A stretch of DNA of 64,000 bases from Mermis nigrescens (Eukaryota; Nematoda; Enoplea; Mermithida; Mermithidae). The notes beneath the pieces are model-generated. The model made no database searches. It was not told the origin of the DNA and saw only the letters and a program-made list of their open reading frames with translations. A program made the position numbers and the translations under genes. The stretch's first letter is position 1; each line of letters starts with the position of its first letter. Of the stretch, positions 11,331-21,032 are shown in pieces. The DNA lies in assembly GCA_036768485.1 (NCBI GenBank), contig JAVLUZ010000015.1, positions 171,379 through 235,378 on the forward strand, written 5' to 3'.

Positions 11331-12009
11331 GCCCATTTTCGATAAAAGCCTTATTACTGTATCAGGTTTTCACTTGTACAAATGGCTTCTTCAATGATTC
11401 TAGTCGGCCAGATGACACGGTCGGTCGGTGCTGGGGCATGGTCTCGTCGGCCAAACAGGATTAAAAGAAGCTGCTCGGCTCAAAGAGACTCTTAATTGAG
11501 TCTCTAGCTACCGTATGACTGGAAAATATTCGTTGTAAATCCGGAATTTCGGCCGGCTCAGTTGGTACAAACACTGGTTTCTTAAAACGTTTTGATTTTT
11601 AGTTTATACAGGTTCACCCCTTCTCAGGAAGCACCCATCTAGAGTCAATCATCCTAGAGATATACAGGTACCATACGCGTGTGGCTAGTACATATCCGTT
11701 CCATACCCGAATTTTTCAACTCAATCAGTCCGCTGGTTCCTAAGATAGTTTAGTTTTAGTTGCATAAGTGGATCACCCCCATTCAGGGTCACCCCTGTCT
11801 CACCACAGGTACCGTTACCCTAAATTAGCGTTTCCCTAAGCCCACTGCATGCCATTTAGTGTTGCGCAGTGCCCTATACAGCGCTGCAAAATCTGCATAA
11901 GTGTAGTGCCTATGTTTTCATTGATTGCGCTTTTTTCAGCAGCTATACAGTATATAATACAATCGGAAAGCAGGTTATATTGGTGTTTACAACACTGTTT
12001 TCGCTTCAA

Positions 12010-12400
12010 AGTCCTTTGAAAAAATTCGTTAATCAACTAGTTTTGAAAAATTATGTTTATTAATGCATTTTGAAAAATTACGTCAATCAACGAGTTTTGA
12101 AAAATAACGTTAATCAACAAGTTTTGAAAAATTACGTTAATCAATGAGTTTTGAAAAATTAGGTTAATCAACGAGTTTTGAAAACTTACGTTAATCAACG
12201 AGTTTTGAAAAATTACGTTAATCAACGAGTTCTGAAAAATTACGTTAATCAATGCTTTTTGAAAAATTACGTTAATCAATGCATTTTGAAAAAATACGTT
12301 AAACAATGCATTTTGAAAAAATGCGTTAATCAGTTTTGAAAAATTACGTTAATCAATGTTTTGAAAAATGATGTTAATCAAAGTTTTGGAAAAAATACGT
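12010..12400 (-). repeat. Tandem array of about 27-bp units, right arm
   Basis: About thirteen units of GTTTTGAAAAATTACGTTAA TCAACGA type, complementary to the 6590-6812 array, and longer than it. Confidence 0.8.
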
Positions 12401-12851
12401 TAATGTTGTTTGAATTGTTGTTACTGTGGGGGCTCAAATGATTAAAAACGTTATGCTTTGTAAAGGACAATGTTCTTTTTCATATGTTTGTTCAACGTAA
12501 AAATTCAAAACGTTGAGTATAACGACCCAAAATTTCAAACCAAGAGGATCACTATATTGAAATTTTTAACTTTTCTTTTTCAAGAATTTTACTGTTAAGA
12601 TACATGCATATTTGAATTTTTACGTCTCTAAGGACAATTATCTGCTGAGTAAAGCGAATCTACTGCAAGTTGTTTAACGCTTTTTCAAACCAGGAGGCTC
12701 ATTTTTTGAAAAATTACGTTGATGTTTCTTTGAAAAAATACGTTGATGAAGATTCAAGTTTGAAAAAATACGTCGTTAACTTCCTTTAATTTGAAAAATT
12801 ACGGCTCTCCTATTGTTTAATGTTTTTAATCATTTGAGCCTCCTGGCTTTC

Positions 12852-14241
12852 TATACTAAGACGCATTTTGATACGTTTTTATCGACTTTTAAAATTGGAA
12901 TTTTTGGCAGTGCTCTTTCCAGAATGTAGGTTAGGTACCTACGAAACCTACTTATGATAGTCTACACTTTGAGTCCGACGTAGATAGAGTCGCCTAGGAA
13001 CCGATTGTCCATATTACAGTAAACACCCGATTTCTCGTCTGTTGGATGGAGTATGTATGTATGCAACCAGACAAGCAAGCGGTACTAGTAAGAGATTTGA
13101 GGGTCCCTCAGAATGGAACACATGGCGAAATTTTCTGGAAAAAGGCGAAATAAAATTTATTTGCAAAAGTGCTATCAGAAACTATTGATTATTCACAATT
13201 TTACGCTGTTTCAGCATAGAAGCTCTTAAGGCAAGTTTAGATGACACGCCAAACCGGCAATACTGTGCATTATAGTCTCTTTCACACAAGTTTGGTCATA
13301 AATTTTAAAACTATATCAAGCTGACAGATAACGATTATAGCATTGATCTGATACATAATTATCATAATCCTCGGCTTACTGTCGATGAAAATTCTTAGAA
13401 TTTGTGCACGATGTTATCTGAAACAGACTATAGTTGCGAGCACGAAGAAATCAGGTTACACATTAGGATATTCCCGAGCGACTCTACACACGCGGTTGAA
13501 ACTGGATAGTAAACACAAAACAATTTCAACTGAATTGAACATGTACCGTCTAAAGCTCCAAGCACACATGGGCAACAAGAAAATTCTGGGTAGGGAGTGT
13601 AATTATCAGAAACGAGTTCTGGGGTCTACAGTAATCTGTGGAGGGATTTTCAACTTCTACGGGGTGTATACCCCACGCCCACGTTTGCTTGCAATTAGTC
13701 ATAAACTGCTAGAGTGACGCACTTTCTAGCTTTTGTGGGACGGGCAATGGTTCCGGAGGCGAAAACATCGAAGAACACATAGTTAGATCAGCCTAGCTAT
13801 AGTTGCAGGGATGAAAAGGAATAAAGGTTGACACTGTATCAAAGTTTTGAATAATATAAGCTGCACTATGCACCTTTTTCAAATCAGCTGCGCTGACATG
13901 GAAAAAATAATCGACAAATAAATAATTTAGGACTCATTTATTGTGTCGGAAATAACTACACTTCGTCGAATTTATAAGGTTATGCAGACGTGTATCAATT
14001 GATCGAAATTTACATACATAGGGATAATTTGATATTAATGAAGAATTACCTACAAAAAACTAGCTACTTCATCGCAATGAAGTGATCAACAAGACAGTAT
14101 ATATCAAATCGTAACCATGGTTTCTTGTATCAAACTGGTACTAACAAGCAACATTTAGCAACTATTTTTTAACAAGCTTTAATAGAGATTAATTCACCTA
14201 AAGCCTACAGCAAGTGCTTATACACAGAACGTTGTTTGTTA
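12852..14241. other. Intergenic stretch left of TMEM258
   Basis: No gene recognised. A fragment of family F (about 13563-13687, ending CCACGCCCACGTTTG) lies inside an open frame at 13385-13717 that I therefore attribute to repeat sequence. The rest is AT-rich and featureless to the eye. Confidence 0.5.
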
Positions 14242-14247
14242 TTTATT
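14242..14247 (-). terminator. Candidate poly(A) signal for TMEM258
   Basis: AATAAA on the minus strand, about 170 nt past the TMEM258 stop codon. The position is typical for a short 3' UTR. No transcript evidence is available here. Confidence 0.4.
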
Positions 14248-14416
14248 TCTTCACGCAAACAAAAACCTTTACCTAATAACAAAAACATCGCGTTACATAC
14301 GAACAAAACACGCGATAAAGAACGACCCAAGAAATCGACCGATACCATCCATCAAGGAATATAATAATTTGCATTAGTAAAATGACTAAGCGTCATAAAT
14401 AAAGAAACTTTCGCGT

Positions 14417-14662
14417 CTAAACGTATATTCCGACCCAGAGCAACAGGAAAAGCAGACCAAATCCCATAAAAATTGCAGCGACGGCGGCCATTGCTAATTC
14501 TTTGAACAGATTTCGGCTTTGCTTTGTTGATGTGACTTCATAAACGAAAAACCAGGCCATGCAGAATAAACCAATGCCCAAGAGAACGAAAGTGAGCGGT
14601 GGATACATATATGGATTAATAGGGCTCAAATATCGCTCCATCTTTTCAATCGTTATGGACAT
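14417..14662 (-). CDS. TMEM258: TMEM258 oligosaccharyltransferase subunit
   Basis: 81-residue protein, full length for the family (about 79 residues in vertebrates). TMEM258 is a small two-pass subunit of the endoplasmic reticulum oligosaccharyltransferase, which transfers glycans to asparagine. Diagnostic blocks are the N-terminal [19 protein letters not shown], the invariant-looking [12 protein letters not shown] at the end of the first membrane span, and the C-terminal [17 protein letters not shown]. Two hydrophobic segments (about residues 20-40 and 57-80) flank a short loop. The ATG at 14662 is the only upstream start consistent with family length. The frame is uninterrupted and has no visible introns. 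It could be a single-exon gene or, less likely, an intact retrocopy; no poly(A) tract or flanking repeats suggest the latter. Same strand as SERINC, 6 kb downstream of it. Confidence 0.95.
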   Translation of the reverse strand: MSITIEKMERYLSPINPYMYPPLTFVLLGIGLFCMAWFFVYEVTSTKQSRNLFKELAMAAVAAIFMGFGLLFLLLWVGIYV

Positions 14663-14824
14663 TTTGGCACTCAGACAAACAAATAGCGCAGGGCAATCGA
14701 GCTAGAAGAGAAGGCACATCAAATCGATGTGATGTTGAGATTCCTTCGATAGTCGTCTTATTAAATTATGCACTGGTGTCAAAGATAACGTGATAGGATT
14801 TTTAAGAGTTTTTAGCTCTTAAAA

Positions 14825-15014
14825 ATATTTAGTGGGGAAGGGATAGCCTTTATTATTCTGTCTGACCCCTACAGTCCCAGGAACTCAATCCAGTTAAAAA
14901 TATTTGACGAATTATGCAAGAGAGACTTCAGAAACATAATTCCCAAGTGCATTTTACGAGCAAAAATGACTGAAAAATGAAGGAAATCTGGGTTCCAAAC
15001 CCAAAGAAAAAATG
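14825..15014 (+). mobile_element. Fragment of the Tc1-like family
   Basis: Nearly identical to 10105-10290 of the Tc1-like element (ATATTTAGTGGGGAAGGGAT through CCAAAGAAAAAATG), containing the NP-NIW catalytic region only. No inverted ends. Relative to that copy it has a four-base insertion (TCTG at about 14861) and point changes. Confidence 0.85.
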
Positions 15015-15017
15015 TTG

Positions 15018-15418
15018 AAATTTTCTTAGTTTTTATGCTCTAAAAAGATGAAGCATCGTCAGAAAGGCCAAAAACGATGTTTTTGACGCGTGTCCACCAC
15101 ACCTGGGTGTGGGGGAGAGGTTCGGGAGGGTATGCACCCACCGAGAAACCAAAATACCCCAGAAATCAAAATACCCCCACCAGAATTCAATTTTCCGCAA
15201 TTTTTCCCGTTTTTTCGCAATTTTTTGATGCCAATGGATAGTGCTCGATGAGAAACGTCGAAAAATGGTGTTTTTTCGCCATACCCATTTTTTGACCTTT
15301 TGAAAAATCTTGCATCCCCCCAGAATTTTCTTACTGCCCACGTATGGTGCCCACCAATTTTGACCTCAAAAAGGGCACTTTAAAATTTCAGTTTCAGAAT
15401 TTTCATAATGTGCATGTC
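15018..15418 (-). mobile_element. Family B element, minus orientation, interrupted by family F
   Basis: Left part (AGCATCGTCAGAAAGGCC, AACGATGTTTTTGACGCG) and right part (AGGGCACTTTAAAATTTCAG, ATGTGCATGTCTGG) are the complement of the family B pattern seen at 18216-18593. A family F element (15098-15346) splits it. Confidence 0.65.
15098..15346 (-). mobile_element. hAT-type element, family F, nested in family B
   Basis: Ends CACACCTGGGTGTGGG and CCCACGTATG; 8-bp flanks gtgtccac (15090-15097) and gtgcccac (15347-15354) agree at 7 of 8. The interior is the complement of 5681-5959, including GATGCCAATGGATAGTGCTC and CGTCGAAAAATGGTGTTTTT. Confidence 0.75.
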
Positions 15419-15451
15419 TGGTCAGTAGGCACTACCTACTTTTGTAGACTT

Positions 15452-15725
15452 CAAAGTGCTTCTTTTGTACAATGACTCTTTGTATTTGTAAAACATGGTT
15501 CCCAAAGTCTTGACACATTTTGTAAAAGTGAATTTTAGGGTACTATGATATAGTACAGTAATACTTTCTGCGTGGTCTAGCTGGTTTTTTTGACAATGAT
15601 AGTCAATTAAGCCAATTTCTGGGTTTCTGACGATGAAAAATAAGTATTTCTGAATACAACGCGAAGCACCGAAAATTTGACGACATTGTATTTTGAAATG
15701 CAATTTTTGTCGTTCCGTGCGCCGC
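15452..15725 (-). mobile_element. Diverged half of a family A element
   Basis: Starts GTGCTTCTTTTGTAC, a decayed family A terminus, and runs through the family's GTACTATGATATAGTACAGT and CTGGGTTTCTGACG landmarks to a CGAAGCACCGAAAATTTGAC segment. The other half is missing. Confidence 0.65.
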
Positions 15726-15761
15726 AGCTGAATTCAACTTAAGACTTACTCTTAATGGCAT

Positions 15762-17204
15762 CAGTGTTTTTTTTGTACAAGGTCCCTTAGTACATGCAGA
15801 AAGATGGTCCCCAAAAGTCTTTGTACATTTTGTACATACAAATTTTTGTGTACTATAATATAGTACAGTAGTGATTTTAGTGTGGTAAAACAGGGTTTTC
15901 GATCTTTGGTAGTGTATTTTAGCTAATCTCTGGGTTTCTGACTCCAAAAATTACTGAAAAATTTGACATTTTTCCATTCTAAATGCAAATTCTGCCATTT
16001 TAAAGAAATATAGGACAAACAATAAATTGCGCCGAAAATTTTTGCGAACTTGACAACTTTTTTACAGTTTTTGTCTTCCCAGAAATTTTTGTGCATTTTG
16101 TACACATAAATTTTTGGGTACTATAATATGGTACAGTAGCTTTTTTATGTGGTAAAACAGAGTTGTTCGACTTTTGGTAGTGTATTTTAGCTATTTCTGG
16201 GTCTGTAATGGCAAAAATCACTAAGAATCGTCTTAAAACGGCGCGAAGCGCCGAAAAATTTGACATTTTACCTTTTGAAATGCAATTTCTGCCATTATAA
16301 ATATATATAGAACACACAATTACTCACTCCGGCGCGAAGCGCCCAAAATTTCTGCGATTTTCAGGCCCTTTTTCTTCCCAAAAATCTCTTTACATGTACA
16401 AAGGCGGTCCCGAAAAGTCTTTGTACACAGAGTTTTTTTGTACTCGGCAAAGATTTTTCCCGTTGTACAAAGACTTTTCGGGACCGTCTCTGTACATGTA
16501 CAAAGATTCTTGGGAAGACAAAAATTGCAAAAAAGGTCTGAAATTCGCCAAAAATTTCGGTGCATCGCGCCGAATATAGTAATTGTGTGTTCTATATATC
16601 TTTATAATAACAGAAATTGCATTCCCAGCTTCGCGGAGTTTTAAGACGATTCTTAAAGATTTTTGCCCTTAGAGACCCAGAAATTAGCTTAAAAACACTA
16701 CCAAAAGTCGAACAACACTGTTTTTATCACATTAAAATAGCTACTGTACCATATTATAATACCCAAAAATTTGTGTGTACAAAATGTACAAAGATTTTTC
16801 CGAAGACAAAAACTGTAAAAAGGTGTGAAACTCCCAAAAATTTTCGGCGCTTCGCGCGGAAATGAATAATTGGTTGTCCTATATATCTTTAAAATGGCAG
16901 AATTTGCATTTAGAATAGAAAAATGTCAAATTTTTCGGCGCTTCGCGCCGTTTTGAGACAATTGTTAGTGATTTTTGGCGTCAGAAACCCAGAAATTAGC
17001 TAAAATACACTACCAAAGATCGAAAACCCTGTTTTACCATACTAAAATCGCTACTGTACTATATTATAGTACACATAAATTTGCATGTACAAAATGTACA
17101 ACGACTTTTGGGAACCATCTTTGTACATGTACAAACGGACCTTGTACAAAAAAACACTGTTTGTAAATCGAGAAAAATCTTTGCCGAGTACAAAAAAAAC
17201 ACTG
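15762..17204. mobile_element. Composite palindromic family A hAT-type element
   Basis: Outer ends CAGTGTTTTTTTTGTAC and its complement GTACAAAAAAAACACTG, with flanks aatggcat (15754-15761) and actggcat (17205-17212), 7 of 8 identical. Inside are two family A units facing each other: minus orientation 15762-16390 and plus orientation 16430-17158, with a second internal CACTG end at 17154-17158. Both halves carry copies of the GGCGCGAAGCGCC motif (16240-16252, 16332-16343, 16842-16855, 16936-16950). It contrasts with the simple 440-bp copies at 29011, 34419 and 43507. Confidence 0.75.
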
Positions 17205-17406
17205 ACTGGCATAAATATTAAGTCTTCGAAAATAAGATTTAAGGTTATTTCAAAATTTCTCTTCAAAGAAAGTCAGAAAAAGACATCTTTCCACTGTGAT
17301 CAGCATGCTACGGAAGTTTCAGAAACGGCTCAGCTTACAATTAACGATAAGTAAGGTATACCAGACAACCAATCACCTAGTCCGAAGACAGACCTTACAT
17401 TATAAC

Positions 17407-18129
17407 TAGAGACCGGATACTAAGGTGGAGTAAAACTTCAAATTACGTAGAAAAAAGTGCGTTTCACGCGGAAAACTATAACAATTTTATTAGGTTTTAC
17501 ACATCAAATAATAACATAATAGCAATATTATTCAAACAAAGTTTTTCCTAGCTAAAAAATAATCATTTCGATGTTTTGAAACGTTAAGTTGTGTCGTCGA
17601 TCACTTTCTGCAAAAATTTTTGAACCGACGCAGAATTTAGTTCGAAAATAGGTAGGTATGCAAGATTTGATAAATGCACTCATAAAATCGATTCAAATTT
17701 TTGTGAGCTAAAAGATTGTTCGCCAGCTTGTCTGAAACTTCCAACCAGAAAAGTTTACCGTGTTGGCTTAGATTTGTTTTCAATTGTTATGAATGGCGAG
17801 CGTCTTTAATGTGTTGCTCAATGAGCTGTACCTGATGATTGTAATCGGATTTCATTGCATTTAAGCAGCAAAGCGTCTAAAACAATGAAATAGTCTTTAT
17901 ATTCCAGCAATGGAATTCAGCTTTAGAAACCGATAATTTAAAAATGCAGTGTCAATCACATGGAAAACCGTCACAACTCACAACATGCATTTCACGTGGA
18001 AATACGCGGACAGTACCCTACTTACGTGGAGAAACAAGTCCTCGCCGTTTTCCCTATGTTTCTCGAAGAGCTGATTGCGAATTTACATTCAGAAAATTTA
18101 CGCGTATCCACGGAACTATCCGGTCTCTA
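17407..18129. mobile_element. hAT-type element with TAGAGACCGGAT ends
   Basis: Short inverted ends TAGAGACCGGATA / TATCCGGTCTCTA and an exact 8-bp duplication attataac (17399-17406 and 18130-18137). The 723-bp interior has no recognisable transposase. The ORF at 17944-18162 crosses its right end and is not supported as a gene. Confidence 0.78.
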
Positions 18130-18215
18130 ATTATAACCAAGCATCAAGCAACCCACGCATAAAATAATCAACAAAACAAGCAACATACATGTAGGCAAGA
18201 GGAAACATTAGGGGA

Positions 18216-18593
18216 CATACATGCACAGCATGGGAATTCTGTGGGGGGGGGAGGGAAGTGAAATTCTAAAGTGCCTCTTTTGGGTCCAAAATGGTAGGTA
18301 CGCGTCAAAAACATTGTTTTTCAGCGTTTCTGACAATGCTCTACTTTCTAGAGCATAAAAACATAAAAAAATTTTAAAAAATCGGAACTAATTGAACAGA
18401 GTATAGTCAAAACATGAGTATAATGGCGCAAAGTGCCATAAATTGGGAACTTTTGGGCAAGTAGATAGCTAAAAACGCTTAAAAAACATCTTTTCCACAA
18501 ATTCTTAGAAAATTTTTGGGAACTTTAAAAAAATCGCCAATTCTGGGGAGGGAAATTTTTCTGGGGGATTTGAAACCCCCAAGATCATGTATG
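18216..18593 (+). mobile_element. hAT-type element, family B (best-bounded copy)
   Basis: Ends CATACATGCACAGCATGGG and CCAAGATCATGTATG; flanks ttagggga (18208-18215) and ttagggat (18594-18601) agree at 7 of 8. Interior: AAGTGCCTCTTTTGGG, GGTACGCGTCAAAAACATTG, GGCGCAAAGTGCC (a decayed GGCGCGAAGCGCC) and TCTGGGGAGGGAAA near the right end. Confidence 0.7.
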
Positions 18594-19614
18594 TTAGGGA
18601 TCTCCGACCAGTCAGACAGGTTTAGACCCCCCTTCCCCGATTTTTGACGAAAATTTGATTTTTTGGCGAAAATTTGCGTTTTTTTGGGGCATTTTTAGGT
18701 GCTTTTTTTGCTAATGGAAGGCATACCCACTCTATATCGGCCGAAACCCCCCATTCGATATCTCAAATTCTGGTGCACATTAGCTACTGTAAAGCGACGA
18801 ATAGAAAAAGATCGATACCAATTGGAGCCAGAATCAGTTATTATAATTTTTCTGAAAATGGGCAATTAAGAATGCTCTATATCAAAAAACTAAAACTATA
18901 AAAATTTTCAAACCAAACATCACGAAGTTACCTAAAAATCAAAGGCATTGATCACGGTACCATGGCGATCTTAAGTACCATATGCTCATACTGCAAATTC
19001 ACTACACCTACTTTTCAGTTATGTACATCATTGAGAATCTGATAACGGTTTGTAGCTAATTCAAAAAAGAATTTAAACCAAATGAACAACGTCAAAGTCA
19101 ACTTCACATTTCCGGAAAATATGTTTCTAACTTATCAATTCTTCAAAAACTTTACGTACATAGGTAATGTGAAATCACAAAAAATTAACCAGTCCTTAAT
19201 TCCACTAGGCCGACCGGGCCAAGGCCTCGACTTCGACACCTTTAGACAAAGACAACCAGGACCTACAAACCAATTTTTAGCATCTTTCAAATGAATTGAA
19301 TCGCCAGATCAGCAGCAAATTTGCCTCATACTAGTCTCAATCTAGAAATCACTTAAAATGTGCGTCAGCAGAATTAAAACGTCGCGGGGATACTAACGAT
19401 GAAATGTAAAAACACACGGACGCCAGCAAATATTTATTTTCAGGAATAAGTCAGTGACATTTGCACATTAGCATGGCCAGCTGCGCGTTTATATTTAACA
19501 AAGCTCAAAGCAGATAATGCAACAAGACAGTAAGTGCATACGAAATAGGAACGTAGCACAGATACATACATATGTAATTCAACTAGATAGAATGTTTTTA
19601 TATTAGTCCACATA
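18594..19614. other. Intergenic stretch, no gene seen
   Basis: A C-rich fragment at about 18600-18650 (GACCCCCCTTCCCCG) resembles the ends of the GC-rich hAT-type families but its partner end was not found. The small open frames at 18674 and 19082 match nothing I know. Confidence 0.4.
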
Positions 19615-19910
19615 TGCACATTGGGTGATGGGTATGGGAGTACCCCCTGCCTTGAAAAGCACATCCTCCCTCAGGCCACTTTGGACCAAAACATATTACT
19701 CGAACCATTGAAAACCGTCAAACGCGTAAAAATATAATTTCAAGTACACAAAGGTACTTAATTTCGAGCAGTAGACTGTTCAATTCATTCATTCAGACAC
19801 GTTTTTCCGATATTTTGTATATATTTGATGTTACAGGCCATTTCGTCCACCTTATTTTCATTCGTTTTCATGCAGATTTAACCATAAATATTCATGAAGA
19901 ATAAAATACA
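19615..19910 (+). repeat. Dispersed repeat family H, copy 1
   Basis: Shares an ordered series of blocks with 26085-26400: GGTATGGGAGTACCCCCT, CCTCAGGCCACTTTGGACCA, GAGCAGTAGACTGT, CATTCATTCAGACAC and TTTTCATGCAGATTTAA. Overall similarity is around 70-75 percent by eye. No terminal structure found, so the class is unknown. Confidence 0.65.
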
Positions 19911-20329
19911 ACGAATTAACTATCAAAATTTGACATTAAATCAGATTAATAACCCAGTTGCGCCGCACAAAGAAAACTCGGTTCATCCTCATCCCAGAAC
20001 TTCCGACCGTGTGATTGTAATAAGTAGTCCGTAACTTACAAAAACCAGTGTGGAACTATTGTCGTGTGTTAAACTGCACATTATTTGTGAAGGTAATTGC
20101 CAAATTAAACCTGGAGCGACGAAATCAGATAAAAATTAAGACACGAGTATCATCGAAAAAATCTATATGGACTCCCCGAATTTCGTTCGAAAGGATAGCT
20201 ACAAGTCTCCCAAATTACCTTGTTTTGCTGGATAAGGCGTCCGTCCAACCCAAGGAAGAAATCAGTTCATAAATTCTCGTAAATCACAGGACGATCAATT
20301 CTGCAAACACTCGCGGCAAGCAATAAGAA

Positions 20330-20498
20330 CAGGCACGTAGCTGGCCGTCCTATTTCGGAGGGACCAACACCAATTTTTGGGGGACTAAGCCCAAAAAGGC
20401 CAAAAATAGCACAAAATAACGTTTAAAAAGTTATATTTTTCCGATTTTTCTGAATTTGGGGGAAGGGGGTGCGAACTCCCCCCGGAGATGCGTGCCTG
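20330..20498. mobile_element. 169-bp hAT-type MITE beside the SERINC stop codon
   Basis: Ends CAGGCACGTAGC and GATGCGTGCCTG; exact 8-bp duplication aataagaa (20322-20329 and 20499-20506). It lies about 390 bp downstream of the SERINC stop codon and therefore probably in or next to the 3' UTR. The ends resemble family C. Confidence 0.85.
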
Positions 20499-20890
20499 AA
20501 TAAGAAATCGCGATATTCATACAAGCAAGCGAGGCGTCAGTCGCGATATATCAAATGAAACAAGTCAGTAGACAGGAAAGCAACAATACTGTAAATGTGT
20601 TAAGCGACATTCCGGCAATATTTAAAATACGAGTAAACAAATACGCACGATACATACATTGTACATGTGTATGCAGGCTTCGAACTGGAAAATTGTAATA
20701 ATTTTTCGAAATGTTCTGGAAACTATCTAGCAATTGGACGACTGATGACTTCGCGAGTTCAGAAATGCATTCTCGATAATACAAATAGAATATCAAGACT
20801 TAAGGAAATCAAACAGCAAATCATAGTCAAGAAAATGGGACGAAGCGTGACAAAAAATTTTCAGATTTATCCTTGCACGAATGACTTCGC

Positions 20891-21032
20891 TTAGACAAAA
20901 TCTCGATCAGGAAAAACCAACGGAGCCACCAGCGTCCAAACATACAAAGCCATGCAAATCCAGCTGCTGACGACTTTTACCCAAACGCTGGCCATGTTGC
21001 TGTTCAGCATATACAAGCTTGCTTCAGTTGGC
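20891..21032 (-). CDS. SERINC: SERINC exon 11 (C-terminal)
   Basis: Acceptor TATTTAG before 21032; phase 2 entry completes Ser421. Encodes [12 protein letters not shown], the penultimate membrane helix [20 protein letters not shown], then [14 protein letters not shown] and TAA. The LVAP---DRDF ending is family-typical. Confidence 0.95.

Larger units (their letters stand above)
6124..12851. mobile_element. 6.7-kb foldback (FB-like) element with 2.3-2.5 kb inverted arms
   Basis: The two ends are inverted copies: GAAAGCCAGGAGGCTCAAAT at 6124 and its complement ending at 12851. The inversion continues inward for over 2 kb through the same ordered blocks: unique terminal block, about 27-bp tandem repeats, a unique 600-bp block, then about 120-bp tandem repeats. 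Arms are roughly 6124-8640 and 10540-12851. The spacer is mostly a Tc1-like insertion (9145-10520). Tandem subrepeats inside long inverted arms are the hallmark of Foldback elements. No exact target duplication is seen: the flanks are ACTAAGATACG (left) and ACTAAGACG (right), similar but not identical. No transposase of its own is recognised. Confidence 0.8.

Noticed and set aside
12037..12306. 89-codon frame of repeated INVIFQNSL
   Set aside because: Translation of the 27-bp tandem array in the foldback right arm (27 is divisible by three).
6111..12864. ACTAAGATACG / ACTAAGACG flanks as the foldback target duplication
   Set aside because: They are not identical and not at matching distances from the ends; left as a possibility only.
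15033..17354. Many 60-114 codon frames with [23 protein letters not shown] sequence, also at 34354-34876 and 43361-45355
   Set aside because: The same peptide-like strings recur wherever family A copies lie, in several frames and both strands; they are MITE sequence.
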